A stretch of 64,000 nt of DNA from Sinonovacula constricta (GCA_007844125.1 CM017570.1:53615686-53679685); one strand, 5' to 3'. Numbered from the stretch's first letter, positions 1 through 12,672 are shown. Notes: generated by a model not told the origin, from the letters alone. A program made the numbers and translations.

Positions 1-1433
1 TGCCTTAAGAGGTATGAAAACATCAACTCACAGGTCTTCTGCCTAATGAGGTCTGAAAACATCATCCCACAGTTCTTGTGCCTTAGGAGGTCTGAAAAAC
101 ATCATCCCACAGTTCTTGTGCCTTAGGAGGTCTGAAAAACATCAACTCACAGCTCTTCTGCCTAATGAGGTATGAAAACAACAACTCACAGCTCTTCTGT
201 CTTAGGAGGTCAGAATACATCAAGTCACAACTCTTCTGCCTTAGGAGGTCTGAAAACATAAACTCACAGCTCTTCTGCCTTGGGAGGTCAGAATACATCA
301 AGTCACAACTCTTCTGCCTTGGGAGGTCTGAATACATAAACTCACAACTCTTCTGCCTTGGGAGGTCAGAATACATCAAGTCACAACTCTTCTGCCTTGG
401 GAGGTCAGAATACATAAACTCACAACTCTTCTGCCTTGGGAGGTCAGAATACATCAAGTCACAACTCTTCTGCCTTGGGAGGTCTGAATACAAAAAAACT
501 CACAGGTCTTCTGCCTTGGGAGGTCAGAATACATAAACTCACAGGTCTTCTGCCTTGGGAGGTCAGAATACATAAAGTCACAGCTCTTCTGCTTTGGGAG
601 GTCAGAATACATAAACTCAAAGGTCTTCTGCCTTGGGAGGTCAGAATACATAAAGTCACAACTCTTCTGCCTTGGGAGGTCAGAATACATCAAGTCACAA
701 CTCTTCTGCCTTGGGAGGTCAGAATACATCAAGTCACAACTCTTCTGCCTTGGGAGGTCAGAATACATAAACTCACAACTCTTCTGCCTTGGGAGGTCTG
801 AATACAAAAAAACTCACAGGTCTTCTGCCTTGGGAGGTCAGAATACATAAACTCACAGGTCTTCTGCCTTGGGAGGTCAGAATACATCAAGTCACAACTC
901 TTCTGCCTTGGGAGGTCAGAATACATAAACTCACAGGTCTTCTGCCTTGGGAGGTCAGAATACATAAACTCACAGGTCTTCTGCCTTGGGAGGACAGAAT
1001 ACATAAACTCACAGGTCTTCTGCCTTGGGAGGTCAGAATACATAAACTCACAGGTCTTCTGCCTTGGGAGGTCAGAATACATCAAGTCACAACGCTTCTG
1101 CCTTGGGAGGTCAGAATACATAAACTCACAGGTCTTCTGCCTTGGGAGGTCTGAATACATAAACTCACAGGTCTTCTGCCTTGGGAGGTCAGAATACATA
1201 AACTCACAGGTCTTCTGCCTTGGGAGGTCAGAATACATCAAGTCACAACTCTTCTGCCTTAGGAGGTAAGAATTCATCAAGTCACAACTCTTCAGCCTTA
1301 TGAGGTAAGAACACATCAAGTCACAGTTCATCTGCCTTAGGAGGTCAGAATACATAAACTCACAGGTCTACTTTCTTAATAGGTCAGAATACATTAAGTC
1401 ACAGCACTTCTGCCTTAGGAGGTCTGAAAACAT
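1..1433. repeat. 39-bp minisatellite array
   Basis: About 36 tandem copies of a 39-bp unit built around 'CTTCTGCCTTGGGAGGTC' followed by 'AGAATACATAAACTCACAGG'. The array starts before the window and decays after about 1260, where units read 'CCTTAGGAGGT'. Two sub-variants alternate: 'ATACATAAACTCACAGGTC' and 'ATACATCAAGTCACAACTC'. Because 39 is a multiple of three and the unit lacks stops in several frames, long open frames appear on both strands. These are repeat artefacts, not genes. Confidence 0.96.
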
Positions 1434-2095
1434 GATATGTATCATATGCTGCTACATAGACTCATTCTTCACTCATAGCCTAATTATAAGAGACTGATCA
1501 GACTGGAGCTACACATGTAACAGCCTAGCAGCTGATCTGAATCAACACAGTTTGCCTCCACTCTGTTCAATTAGTGCTTGGCAGGTTAAGATTGTGATAT
1601 CTTGGGAACCTCCTTTCATGACAAACAAATGTACTCAATTCACAATGTACAAGAAAAAAATAAAAAGATGGACTGATGCATTTTAATTATCAATGCTTTG
1701 TTTGAAAAAGAAAATGTGATAGATTCATTTCCCAATAGGTGGAATCATGGCAGTTATGTGACTTGGCAACTGAAAAACCAGACCATATGTGACTAGTGGA
1801 ATTTATGCTGAGAGCATGATGTTTTACATAAGATTTAATCATTATCTTCTGTATATGCTTATATTTGAACGAACATAATTACACTTTTAAGTTTAGTCCA
1901 ATGTCTAAGAAAATAGCAGCTGCCATTTAAAGTTTACAGAATTGTTGTAACATTGTTTCAAACATAGTTCATTAAGTTCTAAATCAACGTTTCTAAAGTT
2001 CCATATCTGCCATGCATATAACTGTACAACATTTTGTTTACCAGGATTTATAGAATAAGAGTACCGGTACTGTCAATTGTCCTACATCTTATATA
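1434..2095. other. AT-rich unique sequence, no gene seen
   Basis: No open frame, RNA gene or clear repeat was found. A stretch near 1500-1600 ('CAGCTGATCTGAATC', then 'AGTTTGCCTCCACTCTGTTC') resembles text near 17100-17160, so it may be an old dispersed repeat. Confidence 0.5.
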
Positions 2096-2233
2096 CAGTC
2101 AAACCTCGCTAAAGGACCACCCCACTATGCAGGACACCCCCACTATGCAGGACACCCCACTATGCAGGACACCCCACTATGCTGGACACTTTTATCCAGA
2201 ACACAAGCTGGTCCTCTTAGCAAGGTTTTACTG
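2096..2233. mobile_element. 138-bp MITE with pogo/Tigger-like terminal inverted repeats
   Basis: The left end 'CAGTCAAACCTCGCTAAAGG' and the right end (plus strand 'TGGTCCTCTTAGCAAGGTTT' then 'TACTG') are near-perfect inverted repeats of about 24 bp. A TA precedes the left end; the right TA is not preserved. Termini beginning CAGT and containing AACCTCGCTAA recall pogo/Tigger-type Tc1/mariner relatives (from memory). The interior is mostly four short tandem copies of a 17-18-bp unit, 'CACCCCACTATGCAGGA'. It carries no coding capacity. Confidence 0.72.
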
Positions 2234-2469
2234 AAGTAGCTTTTATAATCTGTCTTTCACAAATATTGTCCTTGGCCAAGAAATATAATACATTATATGG
2301 TGTTTATTTAGAGTGTTTTTTTTTAAAGATTATCATCTGCATTGTTTGATGTATTCTTAAGCTTAACTCTTGATGTGCTGGCTACATTTGATCAGAAGCT
2401 GTTACATAATAGAAATGCAAACAATGAACTTGGCAGCTTCAATAATAAAATAAATAATGTATAAAACAA

Positions 2470-2735
2470 TAATTGTTTTTAACTTTTGTGCAGTATTTAT
2501 ATTAGCATTTCTAAAACAAGAATTATTTATTTACTTTTGTGCCGTTTATATATTAGCATTTCTAAAACAAGAAATATTTCTATACATTTGTGTAGTATTT
2601 ATATAAGCATTTCTAAAACAAAAATTATTTTTTAACTTTATTGCAGTATTTATATTAGCATTTCTAAAACAAGAAATATTTTAACTTAAGTACAGTATTT
2701 ATATAAGCATTTCTAAAATAAAATTTGTTTTTCAA
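2470..2735. repeat. Five imperfect copies of a ~52-bp unit
   Basis: The motif 'AGTATTTATATTAGCATTTC' followed by 'TAAAACAAGAA' recurs five times at about 52-bp spacing with substitutions and small indels. It is an old, short, AT-rich minisatellite. Confidence 0.85.
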
Positions 2736-2798
2736 ACACTTTTTCTTACTTAGCTCTTTTTATATGCGAACCACCTAGTGCCTAGCATTATATCACAA

Positions 2799-3080
2799 AC
2801 ATGCAAGCACAAAAACCATGTTGGCCAATAAATATAAGACACTAAAAATTTACTCATAAAATCAGAAATGTTTTCAACTTTGGTCCATTATTTTTACTGA
2901 ATCTTTCTACTGAGCATCTTCAAACATGCAAACCACCAATACAATAACAGTAAACAACAGACAAACATGCAACACATCCAAACCTTGTTGGCCAATAATT
3001 GTACGAAATTATAAGTTCAAACTTAAAATATAAAAAAATATTTTCGCCTTTGGTGCATTTTTTTATAAAATCTGTCCGTA
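2799..3080. repeat. Degenerate tandem duplication, ~166-bp offset
   Basis: 'ACATGCAAGCACAAAAACC' then 'TGTTGGCCAATAA' at 2799 is echoed at 2965 by 'ACATGCAACACATCCAAACC' then 'TTGTTGGCCAATAA'. Similarity continues loosely downstream ('TTTTCAACTTTGGTCCATT' against 'TTTTCGCCTTTGGTGCATT'). This is an old divergent duplication. Confidence 0.55.
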
Positions 3081-3256
3081 AATCAGTGCCAATGTTTGTT
3101 TGAAGTCCCCATTTTTTCTGTTTCTGAGCCCCACAAAATGACATTAACATGAAGGTTTGCACTGAATAAAGATTAGTAGATATGTAATATATATGAACTT
3201 ATAATAAAGGAAGGAATGATAGTACACTCAAATATTTATCATATTTTTTTTAATGA

Positions 3257-3539
3257 ACCTGGTATCACAATTGGCAAGCATCTGCTCCAGGTACGGGAGG
3301 CTCCCGGGTTTGATCCCGAGCCATGACATACCAAAGTCGTTAAAATGGTAGTGGTATAGCTCCCTTGCTAACGCTCAAGCAAATATAAAGGTAGTTCCTT
3401 GACTGGTTGGCCAGGTGTCAGGATAATGTGACTGGGAGTGGAATCATGCCAGGTGTTTACAGCATGCTATACACAGGGAAGGTAGCACTATGTCTGCTTT
3501 AAGTTCTGTTGGTGGGAGGATAAACCCAGCAAACAAACA
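3257..3539 (+). mobile_element. tRNA-derived SINE, family 1, plus strand
   Basis: The head has a tRNA-like pol III box B ('GGTTTGATCCC') after an A-box-like 'CTGGTATCACAATTGG'. The shared body follows ('GTCAGGATAATGTGACTGGG', 'TGCTATACACAGGGAAGG'), then 'GGTGGGAGGATAAACCC' and a short AAAC-type tail. At least eight more copies occur in this window. This copy is diverged and lacks the 'GTGGACACCATCTCC' segment. Confidence 0.85.
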
Positions 3540-4421
3540 TTTTTTTAAATCCTCTTCTCCATCGTGCTCTTAAAGCTAATAAAACATGATTTTCAAAGAA
3601 GGACAATTATAAACAAGATCTGTCCCTGGAACTGACATACACTCCAGGATGACCTTAAACATGACAAGTATATAACCTTGACCATAAATTGCTGCACTTT
3701 GTAAATTTTGTGCCCAACACCTCAAAGGTTTTTTTTTTTTTTAAGATAGTGAAATTGGTTTAAAGCACCACATGTAAATACAATGAAGTTATGGCTAAGA
3801 GACAGAAATGGTACAGTCATTTTTTGGTTGGGTTAATCATCTGTCCAGCAGACAGTTTTGTATGTAGACAGACACACAAATGAACTGACAGTCCCTTTAA
3901 GAAGGGGCATGACACAGATTTCATCTATTTTCAGGTCTTCGAAAAACAAAAAGTGTCATACTAAACCTAATTTGTCTGAAGCATTTTGTACCTCAATTCA
4001 ATTTCTTCGCTGACCTTTTATTTATTTTCAGCCTAATGAATTTCATTTATTTAACATAATTTACAAAAGAACTTTTTTTATACAAGCCTCATATTTCTGT
4101 GAGATTGTAGTCAGCTGATTTCCTTCAAAATTACAGTTTTGAACAAAGACCTTTCTTGATGACAGACATATCCTGAAATAAAGTGAACTTGATGACATAA
4201 ATAAAACAAATATATTGGAGAAACTCAAGCAAAGTCACAAAAGTCTCAAAAGAATCGCTCAAGGTTTCTTTCAGACACACCAATGTCATAAGCGATACAA
4301 AATACATTAAATCAAATTTACATAGAAGCATTATAAGATACCATTCAGACCACAGCTATGTCACATAAGTTATATTGTTCAGAATATGATGAAAAAATTT
4401 GATCTCTTAAAACCTTTCAAT
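3540..4421. other. Unique AT-rich sequence, no gene seen
   Basis: It holds no supported gene. There is a T run near 3727-3742. The minus-strand frame at 4131-4331 is short, AT-rich and shows no recognisable domain. Confidence 0.5.
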
Positions 4422-7400
4422 AAAACAGTATCTTGTTAACACAGTGTCTTGTTAACAGTGTCTTGGTAACACACTATCTTGTTAACACAGTATCTTGTTA
4501 ATAGTGTCTTGTTAACACAGTGTCTCATTGACACAGTGTCCTGTTAACACAGTGTCTTAACACATTTCTTTTCAACATGGTGTCTTAACACAGTGTTTTC
4601 TTTATACAGTATCTTGTTGACAGTGTCTTATTAACACAGTATCTTGTTTACAGTGTCTTGGTAACACACTATCTTGTTAACACAGTATCTTGTTAATAGT
4701 TTCTTGTTAACACAGTGTCTCATTGACACAGTGTCCTGTTAACACAGTGTCTTAACACATTTCTTGTCAATCTGGTGCTTTAACACAGTGTTTTCTTAAT
4801 ACAGTATCTTGTTGACAGTGTCTTGTTAACACAGTACATGTATCTTGTTAACAGTGTCTTATTAACACAGTATCTTGTTAACACAGTATCCTGTTAACCG
4901 TGTCTTGTTAACACAGTATCTTGGTAACACAGTATAATGTTAACACAGTAACTTGTTAACAGTGTTTTGTTAACACAGTATCTTGTTAACACAGTATCTC
5001 GTTAACACAATCTTGTTAACACAGTATCTTGTTAATACGGTATCTTGTTAACACAGTATCTTGTTAACACAGTATCTTGTTAACAGTGTTTTGTTACTTC
5101 AGTATCTTGTTAACAGTGTGTTTTTTTACACAGTATCTTGTTAACATTGTTTTGTTAACACAGTATCTTGTTAACACAGTATCTTGTTAACAGTATCTTG
5201 TTAACACAGTGTCTTGTTAACAGTGTCTTGGTTACACACTATCTTGTTAACACAGTATCTTGTTAATAGTGTCTTGTTAACACAGTGTCACATTGACACA
5301 GTGTCCTGTTAACACAGTGTCTTAACACATTTCTTGTCAACATGGTGTCTTAACACAGTGTTTTCTTAATACAGTATCTTGGTGACAGTGTCTTGTTAAC
5401 ACAGTATCTTGCTAATAGTGTCTTGTTAACACAGTGTCTCATTGACACAGTGTCCTGTTAACACAGTGTCTTAACACATTTCTTGTCAATCTGGTGGCTT
5501 AACACAGTGTTTTCTTAATGCAGTATCTTGTTGACAGTGTCTTGTTAACATAGTATCTTGTTAACAGTGTCTTGGTTACACACTATCTTGTTAACACAGT
5601 ATCTTGCTAATAGTGTCTTGTTAACACAGTGTCTCATTGACACAGTGTCCTGTTAACACAGTGTCTTAACACATTTCTTGTCAATCTGGTGGCTTAACAC
5701 AGTGTTTTCTTAATGCAGTATCTTGTTGACAGTGTCTTATTAACACAGTATCTTGTTAACAGTGTTTTGTTAACACAGTATCTTGTTAACACAGTATCTT
5801 GTAAACAATATCTTGTTAATACAGTATCTTGTTAACAGTGTCTTGTTAACACAGTATCTTGGTAACAGTGTCTTGTTAACACAGTATCTTGTTAACACAG
5901 TATCTTGTTAATAGTGTCTTGTTAACACAGTGTCTCATTGACACAGTGTCCTGTTATCACAGTATCTTGTTAACAGTGTCTTGTTAAAACAGCATAATGT
6001 TTACACAGTATCTTGTTAACAGTGTCTTGTTAACACAGTATCTTGTAAACAGTGTCTTGTTAACACAGTATCTTGTTAACAGTGTCTTGTTAAAACAGTA
6101 TAATGTTAACACAGTATCTTGTTAACAGTGTCTTGTTAAAACAGTATAATGTTAACACAGTATCTTGTTAACAGTGTCTTGTTAACACAGTATCTTGTTA
6201 ACAGTGTTTTGTTAACACAGTTTCTTGTTAACAGTGTCTTGTTAAAACAGCATAATGTTTACACAGTATCTTGTTAACAGTGTCTTGTTTTCACAGTATC
6301 TTGTTAACACAGTATCTTGTTAACACAGTATCTTGTTAACAGTGTCTTGTTAAAACAGCATAATGTTTACACAGTATCTTGTTAACAGTGTCTTGTTTTC
6401 ACAGTATCTTGTTAACACAGTATCTTGTTAACAGTGTCTTAATAATACAATATCTTGTTAACAAAGTATCATGTTAACACAGTACCTTGTTAACAGTATC
6501 TTGTTAACTCAGTATCTTGTTAACAGTGTATTGTTAACACAGTATCGTGTTAACACTATCTTTTTTACACATTTTCTTGTTAACACAGTATCGTATTAAC
6601 ACTATCTTTTTTACACAGTATCTTGTTAACACAGTTTCTTGTTAACAGTGTCTTGTTTACACAGTATCTTGATAACAGTGTCTCGTTAAAACAGTATCTT
6701 GTTCACAGTGTTTTGTTTACACAGTATCTTGTTAAAACAGTATCTTGTTAATAGTGTCTTATTAACACAGTATAATGTTAACACAGTATCTTGTTAACAG
6801 TATCTTGTTAACACAGTTTCTTGTTAACAGTGTCTTGTTAACAGTTTCTTGTTAACAGTATCTTGTTTACACAGTTTCTCGTTAACAGTATCTTGTTAAC
6901 AGTTTCTTGTTAACACAGTTTCTTGTAACACAGTTTCTTGTTAACACAGTTTCTTGTTAACAGTATCTTGTTAACACAGTTTCTTGTTAACAGTTTCTTG
7001 TTAACACAGTATCTTGTTTACAGTTTCTTGTTAACAGTATCTTGTTAACACAGTTTCTTGTTAACAGTGTCTTGTTAAAACAGTTTCTTGTTAACAGTTT
7101 CTTGTTAAAACAGTATCTTGTTCACAGTGTTTTGTTTACACAGTATCTTGTTAAAACAGTATCTTGTTAATAGTGTCTTATTAACACAGTATAATGTTAA
7201 CACAGTATCTTGTTAACAGTATCTTGTTAACACAGTTTCTTGTTAACAGTGTCTTGTTAACAGTTTCTTGTTAACAGTATCTTGTTTACACAGTTTCTCG
7301 TTAACAGTATCTTGTTAACAGTTTCTTGTTAACACAGTTTCTTGTAACACAGTTTCTTGTTAACACAGTTTCTTGTTAACAGTATCTTGTTAACACAGTT

Positions 7401-9016
7401 TCTTGTTAACAGTTTCTTGTTAACACAGTATCTTGTTTACAGTTTCTTGTTAACAGTATCTTGTTAACACAGTTTCTTGTTAACAGTATCTTGTTAACAC
7501 AGTTTCTTGTTAACAGTGTCTTGTTAAAACAGTGTCTTGTTAACACAGTATCTTGTTAACAGTATCTTGTTAACACAGTTTCTTGTTAACAGTATCTTGT
7601 TAACACAGTTTCTTGTTAACAGTTTCTTGTTAACACAGTATCTTGTTTACAGTTTCTTGTTAACAGTATCTTGTTAACACAGTTTCTTGTTAACAGTATC
7701 TTGTTAACACAGTTTCTTGTTAACAGTATCTTGTTAACACAGTTTCTTGTTAACAGTGTCTTGTTAAAACAGTACCTTGTTAACACAGTGTCTCATTGAC
7801 AAAGTGTCTTGTGTCAACAGTGTGTCTTAACACAATTTTTGTCAACTCAGTATCTTAACATAGTTCTTGACAACACACTGTCTTGTTAACACTGTGTTTT
7901 AATACAGTTCTTGTTAACGCAGTATCTTAATACAGTGTCTTAACACAGTTCTTGTTATCACATTGTCTTGTTAACACAGTGACTTGTTAAAATGATGTCT
8001 TAATACAGTCTCATTGACAAAGTGTCTCGTTGATATAGTGTCTCATAGCCAGTGTCTCATCATTGACAGTGTCTCATTGACACAGTGTCTAATTTACAGT
8101 GTCTCATTGTCACAGTGTCTCAATGACAGTGTCTCATTGACAGTGTCTCATTGACACAGTGCCTTGTTGACACAGTGTCTCACTGACAGTATCTCATTGA
8201 CAGTGTCTCATTGACACAGTCTCTCACTGACAGTGTCTCATTGACACAGTGCCTTGTTGACAGTGTCTTGTTGACACAGTGTCTCACTGACAGTGTCTTG
8301 TTGACACATTGTCTCATTGACAGTGTCTCGTTGACAGTGTCTTACTGACAGTGTCTCACTGACATTGTCTTGTTGAGACAGTGTCTCACTGGCATTGTCT
8401 TGTTGACACAGTGCCTTGTTGACACAGTGTCTCACTGACAGTATCTCATTGACAGTGTCTCATTGACACAGTCTCTCACTGACAGTGTCTCATTGACACA
8501 GTGCCTTGTTGACAGTGGCTTGTTGACACAGTGTCTCACTGACAGTGTCTTGTTGACACATTGTCTCATTGACAGTGTCTCGTTGACAGTGTCTTACTGA
8601 CAGTGTCTCACTGACAGTGTCTCACTGAGACAGTGTCTCACTGACATTGTCTTGTTGACACAGTGTCTCACTGACATCGTCTTGTTGACACAGTGTCTCA
8701 CTGACAGTGTCTTGTTGAGACAGTGTCTCACTGACATTGTCATGTTGACACAGTGTCTCACTGACAGTGTCTTGTTGACACAGTGTCTCACGGACATTGT
8801 CTTGTTGACACAGTGTCTCACTGACATTGTCTTGTAGAGACAGTGTCTCACTGACATTGTCTTGTTGAGACAGAGTCTCACTGAAATTGTCTTGTTGACA
8901 CAGTGTCTCACTGACAGTCTCATTGACACAGTGCCTTGTTGACAGTGTCTTGTTGACACAGTGTCTCACTGACAGTGTCTTGCTGACACAGTGTCTCATT
9001 GACATTGTCTTGTTGA
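4422..9016. repeat. 4.6-kb array of 13-16-bp units with two subfamilies
   Basis: About 300 short units, in two blocks. To about 8000 the unit is 'ACACAGTATCTTGTTA' (16 bp), mixed with the 13-bp form 'ACAGTGTCTTGTTA'-like. From about 8000 to 9016 the T-to-G variant 'TTGACACAGTGTCTCAC' takes over. Nearly every unit carries GTTAAC or GTTGAC, both matching GTYRAC. Larger duplications are layered on top: 6691-7109 repeats at +419 bp, and a block from about 8160 repeats at +250 bp. Reading frames on both strands (60-127 codons of MSVRHCVNKT-like peptide) are repeat artefacts. Confidence 0.95.
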
Positions 9017-9649
9017 GAGGAAATATTTAAATTACACTGATTGTATCAGAAACCGCAAGTGCATTCAGTTCGAGAAAAAAGGTCTTTAAACCCAGTTAGA
9101 GCAACCAAGCAGGTCATTTGTTGACTGCGGATTATATGGCTGTAACTGTTGGTTTGTCTTCTCTGGACCTCCTCATGTATTAAAAAGAGCAATGCTATAT
9201 AATGTATTTTATGTATTTCAGCACACATTACAAATAGATGTGAGTATAATTAGCACTAATTTATGGTCAAGAGAGAGCTGCTAGCAGGGTGTTGAAGATA
9301 GTTGTTGAATAAGCCAAATACATTATATAGGTTTATAATAAATAGTACAATCTGACAGTGAGCTAGAAAGGAAGTATTTCCTGTAATATACTTTTACTAG
9401 TAGCTAGACTACAGTAACTGCTAATCAGCCTCTCTAAGCTCCACCCACTCTCTACCTGACTATCTATACCCATTCAGTTCCATATTGTTACTCTTCTAAT
9501 TAAAACATATTCTAGCATCAATAAATGAGTTTAAACAACACAGCCTTGGATATTAGTTAAAATGCCCACATAGTGTCATTATAAAGTTAATGTAAGAAGT
9601 ACATAACTTGACATTAGAAGTATAAAGCATGATATCAGAATAAAGAATA
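9017..9649. other. Unique sequence, no gene seen
   Basis: No supported gene. 'TTGTTGACTGCGGATTATAT' near 9118 with 'GTAACTGTTGGTT' resembles 44010-44040, which suggests an old shared repeat. Confidence 0.45.
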
Positions 9650-9920
9650 TTACATCCGTACCATTCCATTGACATTTAGCCATTATTGAAGCCAACTAAG
9701 CAGATTGGACGGATTGTGGATCTGTCAGTTCCTATACTGAAGCACAGCTGTGACAGCACAATTAAGGATTATGTGAACTTTCCAGGGTTGGGGGAGCAGT
9801 TCAAAGTGCATAAAGTTGTCGGTAATGACTAGATGTTCTTTCTCACCACCAGGAATATAACTTTCAGTTTTTGAAATACATGGCTCTGACAAATACTTTG
9901 GTGACATCCAGCCACTATAG
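9650..9920. repeat. Dispersed repeat family D, copy 1
   Basis: A block of the pattern 'ATTATTGAAGCCAACTAAGC', 'GGATCTGTCAGTTCCTATAC', 'GCACAATTAAGGATT' recurs in diverged form at about 10970-11160, 40228-40400, 40725-40915 and 41378-41540. No coding potential or termini were identified, so its class is unknown. Confidence 0.6.
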
Positions 9921-10228
9921 CTGTGTTTGTTTGTTTAGAATATATCAGTTATGACCATTATGCTGACATCTAATTTTTGATGTTGGAGGAGAACTGCAAC
10001 ATTTAAGTGTTGTTGGGTTTTTTTCAAATAAATTGCACCATCAACAGGATGGTCATTTAAGATAAATCATATAAGATATGTCACAAACTCATCGCAGAAA
10101 CCAAGAATAAAACTCACTATTATATTTGAAGGACGAATAAAACAACCTAGTTTGCTTTTTCAGATTATTTTTGTTGAAATACTTCACAATGACACACTTA
10201 TGGCAAACATCATAACATCGAGGTATAT

Positions 10229-10473
10229 TTGGTGAAGGAAGACCCCAGACCAGCAACAACTGGCAATAAAATACCATGCATGTACCTATCACATACCAGC
10301 TAGAAGACCTTGGTGAAGAAAGACCCCAGACCAGCAACAACTGTCAATAAAATACCATGCATGTATCTATCACATACCAGCTGGAAGACCTTGGTGAAGA
10401 AAGATCCGAGACTAGCGACAAATGTCAATAAAATGCTATGCATGTACCTATCACATGCAAGCTGGAATATCTT
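10229..10473. repeat. Three copies of an 81-bp unit derived from a SINE body
   Basis: 'GGTGAAGGAAGACCCCAGAC' starts at 10231, 10312 and 10393, giving an exact 81-bp period. The unit includes 'CATGCATGTACCTATCACAT' and 'CCAGCTGGAAGACC'. The 'GAAGACCCCAGAC...' text is the same as in the SINE-2 family (for example 18350-18420), so this is a local expansion of SINE-derived sequence. Confidence 0.85.
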
Positions 10474-10969
10474 TTTACATAGGTTTGCTTTTATCTCTTT
10501 TCAAATAAGTTTGTTTTTATCTTTTTTTAAATGCGTATGCTTTTTGTTCTTTTTGCTTTAATCTCTGTGAAAGAACCACCAATGCGTATCATGTTGGAGG
10601 ACTTTCTAGCATGATTATGTATACTTAATATAATCTATAACGCCAATTAACCTTGCAGTAAACAACAACAAAAAAGTGCATCTATGAATTGGCTGGAATT
10701 TTGTGTTAATGAAGCCCCTCCCAACCTTCTTTGGGCAAAATATACAGACAATATATGCACTGTACGTCAGAATAAAGACACACTAACATGGCTATAATAC
10801 GACCTGCTATAATTATTTAAGAAAGACTCCAGAAACCTGTCTGGTAAGAACCCAATTTTGCAAATGTTAGCTGGGAGTTCTCCTTAAATAAGTATGCTAC
10901 TGAAATCACAATGGGTTTCCTCATATTAAAATCTTGACGCAGCAACAAGCACGGAACTGACCAATAATG

Positions 10970-11160
10970 ATTATTGAAGCCCAAGTAACCAGATTGTATC
11001 CGAAGTGTGGGGCACTTCGGGAAATTTGATTTCTGCATCTGTCACTTCCTATACTGAATCTCATCTTTGGATGCACAATTATGGATTTAGTGAGATTTAA
11101 TGTGTCAGGAGTGTTGAGAAAAGCATCAGCTAATGGCTGGAACATGTTCTTAAAAAATGA
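10970..11160. repeat. Dispersed repeat family D, copy 2
   Basis: Shares 'TTATTGAAGCCCAAGTAACC', 'AGTGTGGGGCACTTCGGG', 'CTGTCACTTCCTATACTGAA' and 'GCACAATTATGGATTTAGTG' with the other family-D blocks. The short minus-strand frames here have no recognisable content. Confidence 0.65.
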
Positions 11161-11282
11161 ACCCCTTGCACTTCAACATATTTTTTTTTAATACATCAAA
11201 TTTGGTAATTGCTTTTGAAATACATTTTTAAATCATGGCAAATTCTGATAGTGTTTTTATCACACCAATACAATTATAATTT

Positions 11283-11609
11283 ACCGGACCTGGTAGCGCA
11301 GTCAGTACAGCATCGGCTCCAAGTACGGGAGGCCCCGGGTTCGATCCCGGGCCACAACATACCCAAGTCGTTAAAAATGGTAGTTGTATAGCTCCCTTGC
11401 TCACACTCAAGCAAATATAAGGGTAGTTCCACGACTGGTTGGCCCGGTGTCAGGATAATGTGACTGGGTGTGGTATCATGCCAGGTATTCACGGCATGCT
11501 ATACACAGTGAAGGCAGCACTATATCTGCTTCAAGTGGACACCATCTCCAGATAACTTAAATACTGTTGGTGGGACGATAAACCCAATAAACAAACAAAC
11601 AAACAATTA
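11283..11609 (+). mobile_element. tRNA-derived SINE, family 1, full length
   Basis: The clearest plus-strand copy. The head 'CCTGGTAGCGCAGTCAGTAC' and box B 'GGTTCGATCCCGGG' resemble a tRNA gene. The body carries 'CCAAGTCGTTAAAAATGG', 'GTGACTGGGTGTGGTATC' and 'CAGCACTATATCTGCTTC'. It ends with 'GGTGGGACGATAAACCC' and an AATAAACAAACAAAC tail. It should be copied through pol III RNA with LINE help; the partner LINE is not evident here. Confidence 0.9.
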
Positions 11610-11718
11610 CAATTATCATATTGACATCCAACTGTTATTGTTGGAGAAAAACTTCTGACATATAGTCTGGAAAGAACCCAGACACTGTTGTTGGGTTTCC
11701 AGATAGGATGACTCAACA

Positions 11719-11885
11719 TTTAAGATGATATCTAGCAGTCCGAACCAACAATCTTTTTCTCAAATAACCAAACAAATCATTGTTACCTGACAAGGTCCGG
11801 TAAAACGCTATTCACTGATGTCCTAAATCAGTATGATCAGTGAAGCATACAGCCCTACTTGCCATCAGCACATGTAAGGGATTAT
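11719..11885 (+). mobile_element. Fragment of piggyBac-like MITE family
   Basis: Matches the left half of the element at 12184: 'GATATCTAGCAGTCCGAACC', 'CTCAAATAACCAAACAA', 'CGCTATTCACTGATGTCCTA'. The right half is missing. Confidence 0.7.
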
Positions 11886-12183
11886 TTGTAGACTAGTTAT
11901 TTAGGTTGTATAATTATATGCCAATAATGCATGTTTAAACTGTTTCAAAGAAAATCAACAAAATCAGTTATTTTTAAAACCTTGTACATTAACTAAGAAT
12001 GGAAGTGTTAAAGAGCATGCACTCTCTGGCACCTAGGATGTCTTACATCTGTGCTCTTTCTTGTGTTTTGTCGGTTTGCCGGGGAATAGAAAGAATGAAC
12101 CTTGAAATGCTGAAGAGTTCGTTCAACCATACCTCAGTTTTAAATGACCTTTGTTACCGTAGCTTGATATATGTCTTAATGTA

Positions 12184-12672
12184 TTAAAGGTGGTATCCAA
12201 CAGTTTGGACCAAAATTTCTTTCTCAAATAACCAAATAAGTCCTTGTTACATGAATAAATCCTGCAAAACGTTGTTTATTGATGTCCTAGATTTGTGTGA
12301 ACAGTCCAGCATAAATCACCACTCGTTATTGCAAACAGGTATTTCCTACCAGAGCCAAACTACAGTGATGGCTATTTTTTAACTAGGAAAACAACATGAC
12401 TACTGACATTTAGGATCAGGTCTTATCATTATCCGGGTTGTCTGCTCGGATGTCAATATCTAATTATTGCAGAGATCATTGTCGTGCTTATAGATTTGGA
12501 GAGAATGAACATTTAGAGTGATGTTTTTACAATTTGTATTGTCTAACAACATAGGCAGTATTCAAAATACAATTACAAGTTTATGCAGCCATTATTCAAA
12601 AATTCCCCAAAACAGTAGGAAAACATAATTACATGTATTTGATACAGGTGAACTGTCACATACCACCTTTAA
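12184..12672 (+). mobile_element. TTAA-flanked MITE (piggyBac-like), intact ends
   Basis: The element is bounded by TTAA at 12184-12187 and 12669-12672, the target preference of piggyBac transposases. Terminal inverted repeats are 'AGGTGGTATCCAACAG' on the left and plus-strand 'CTGTCACATACCACCT' on the right. The interior includes 'CTCAAATAACCAAATAAG' and 'TATTTCCTACC', with no coding sequence. Relatives lie at 11719, 16411, about 33130 (minus strand) and 51853. Confidence 0.85.

Noticed and set aside
83..1355. Several ORFs of 66-208 codons in the first kilobase
   Set aside because: All are translations of a 39-bp unit, which is divisible by three and stop-free in several frames on both strands.
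8238..9005. ORFs with MSVRHCVNKT-like peptide repeats
   Set aside because: They are direct translations of the short-unit array, open in several frames at once.
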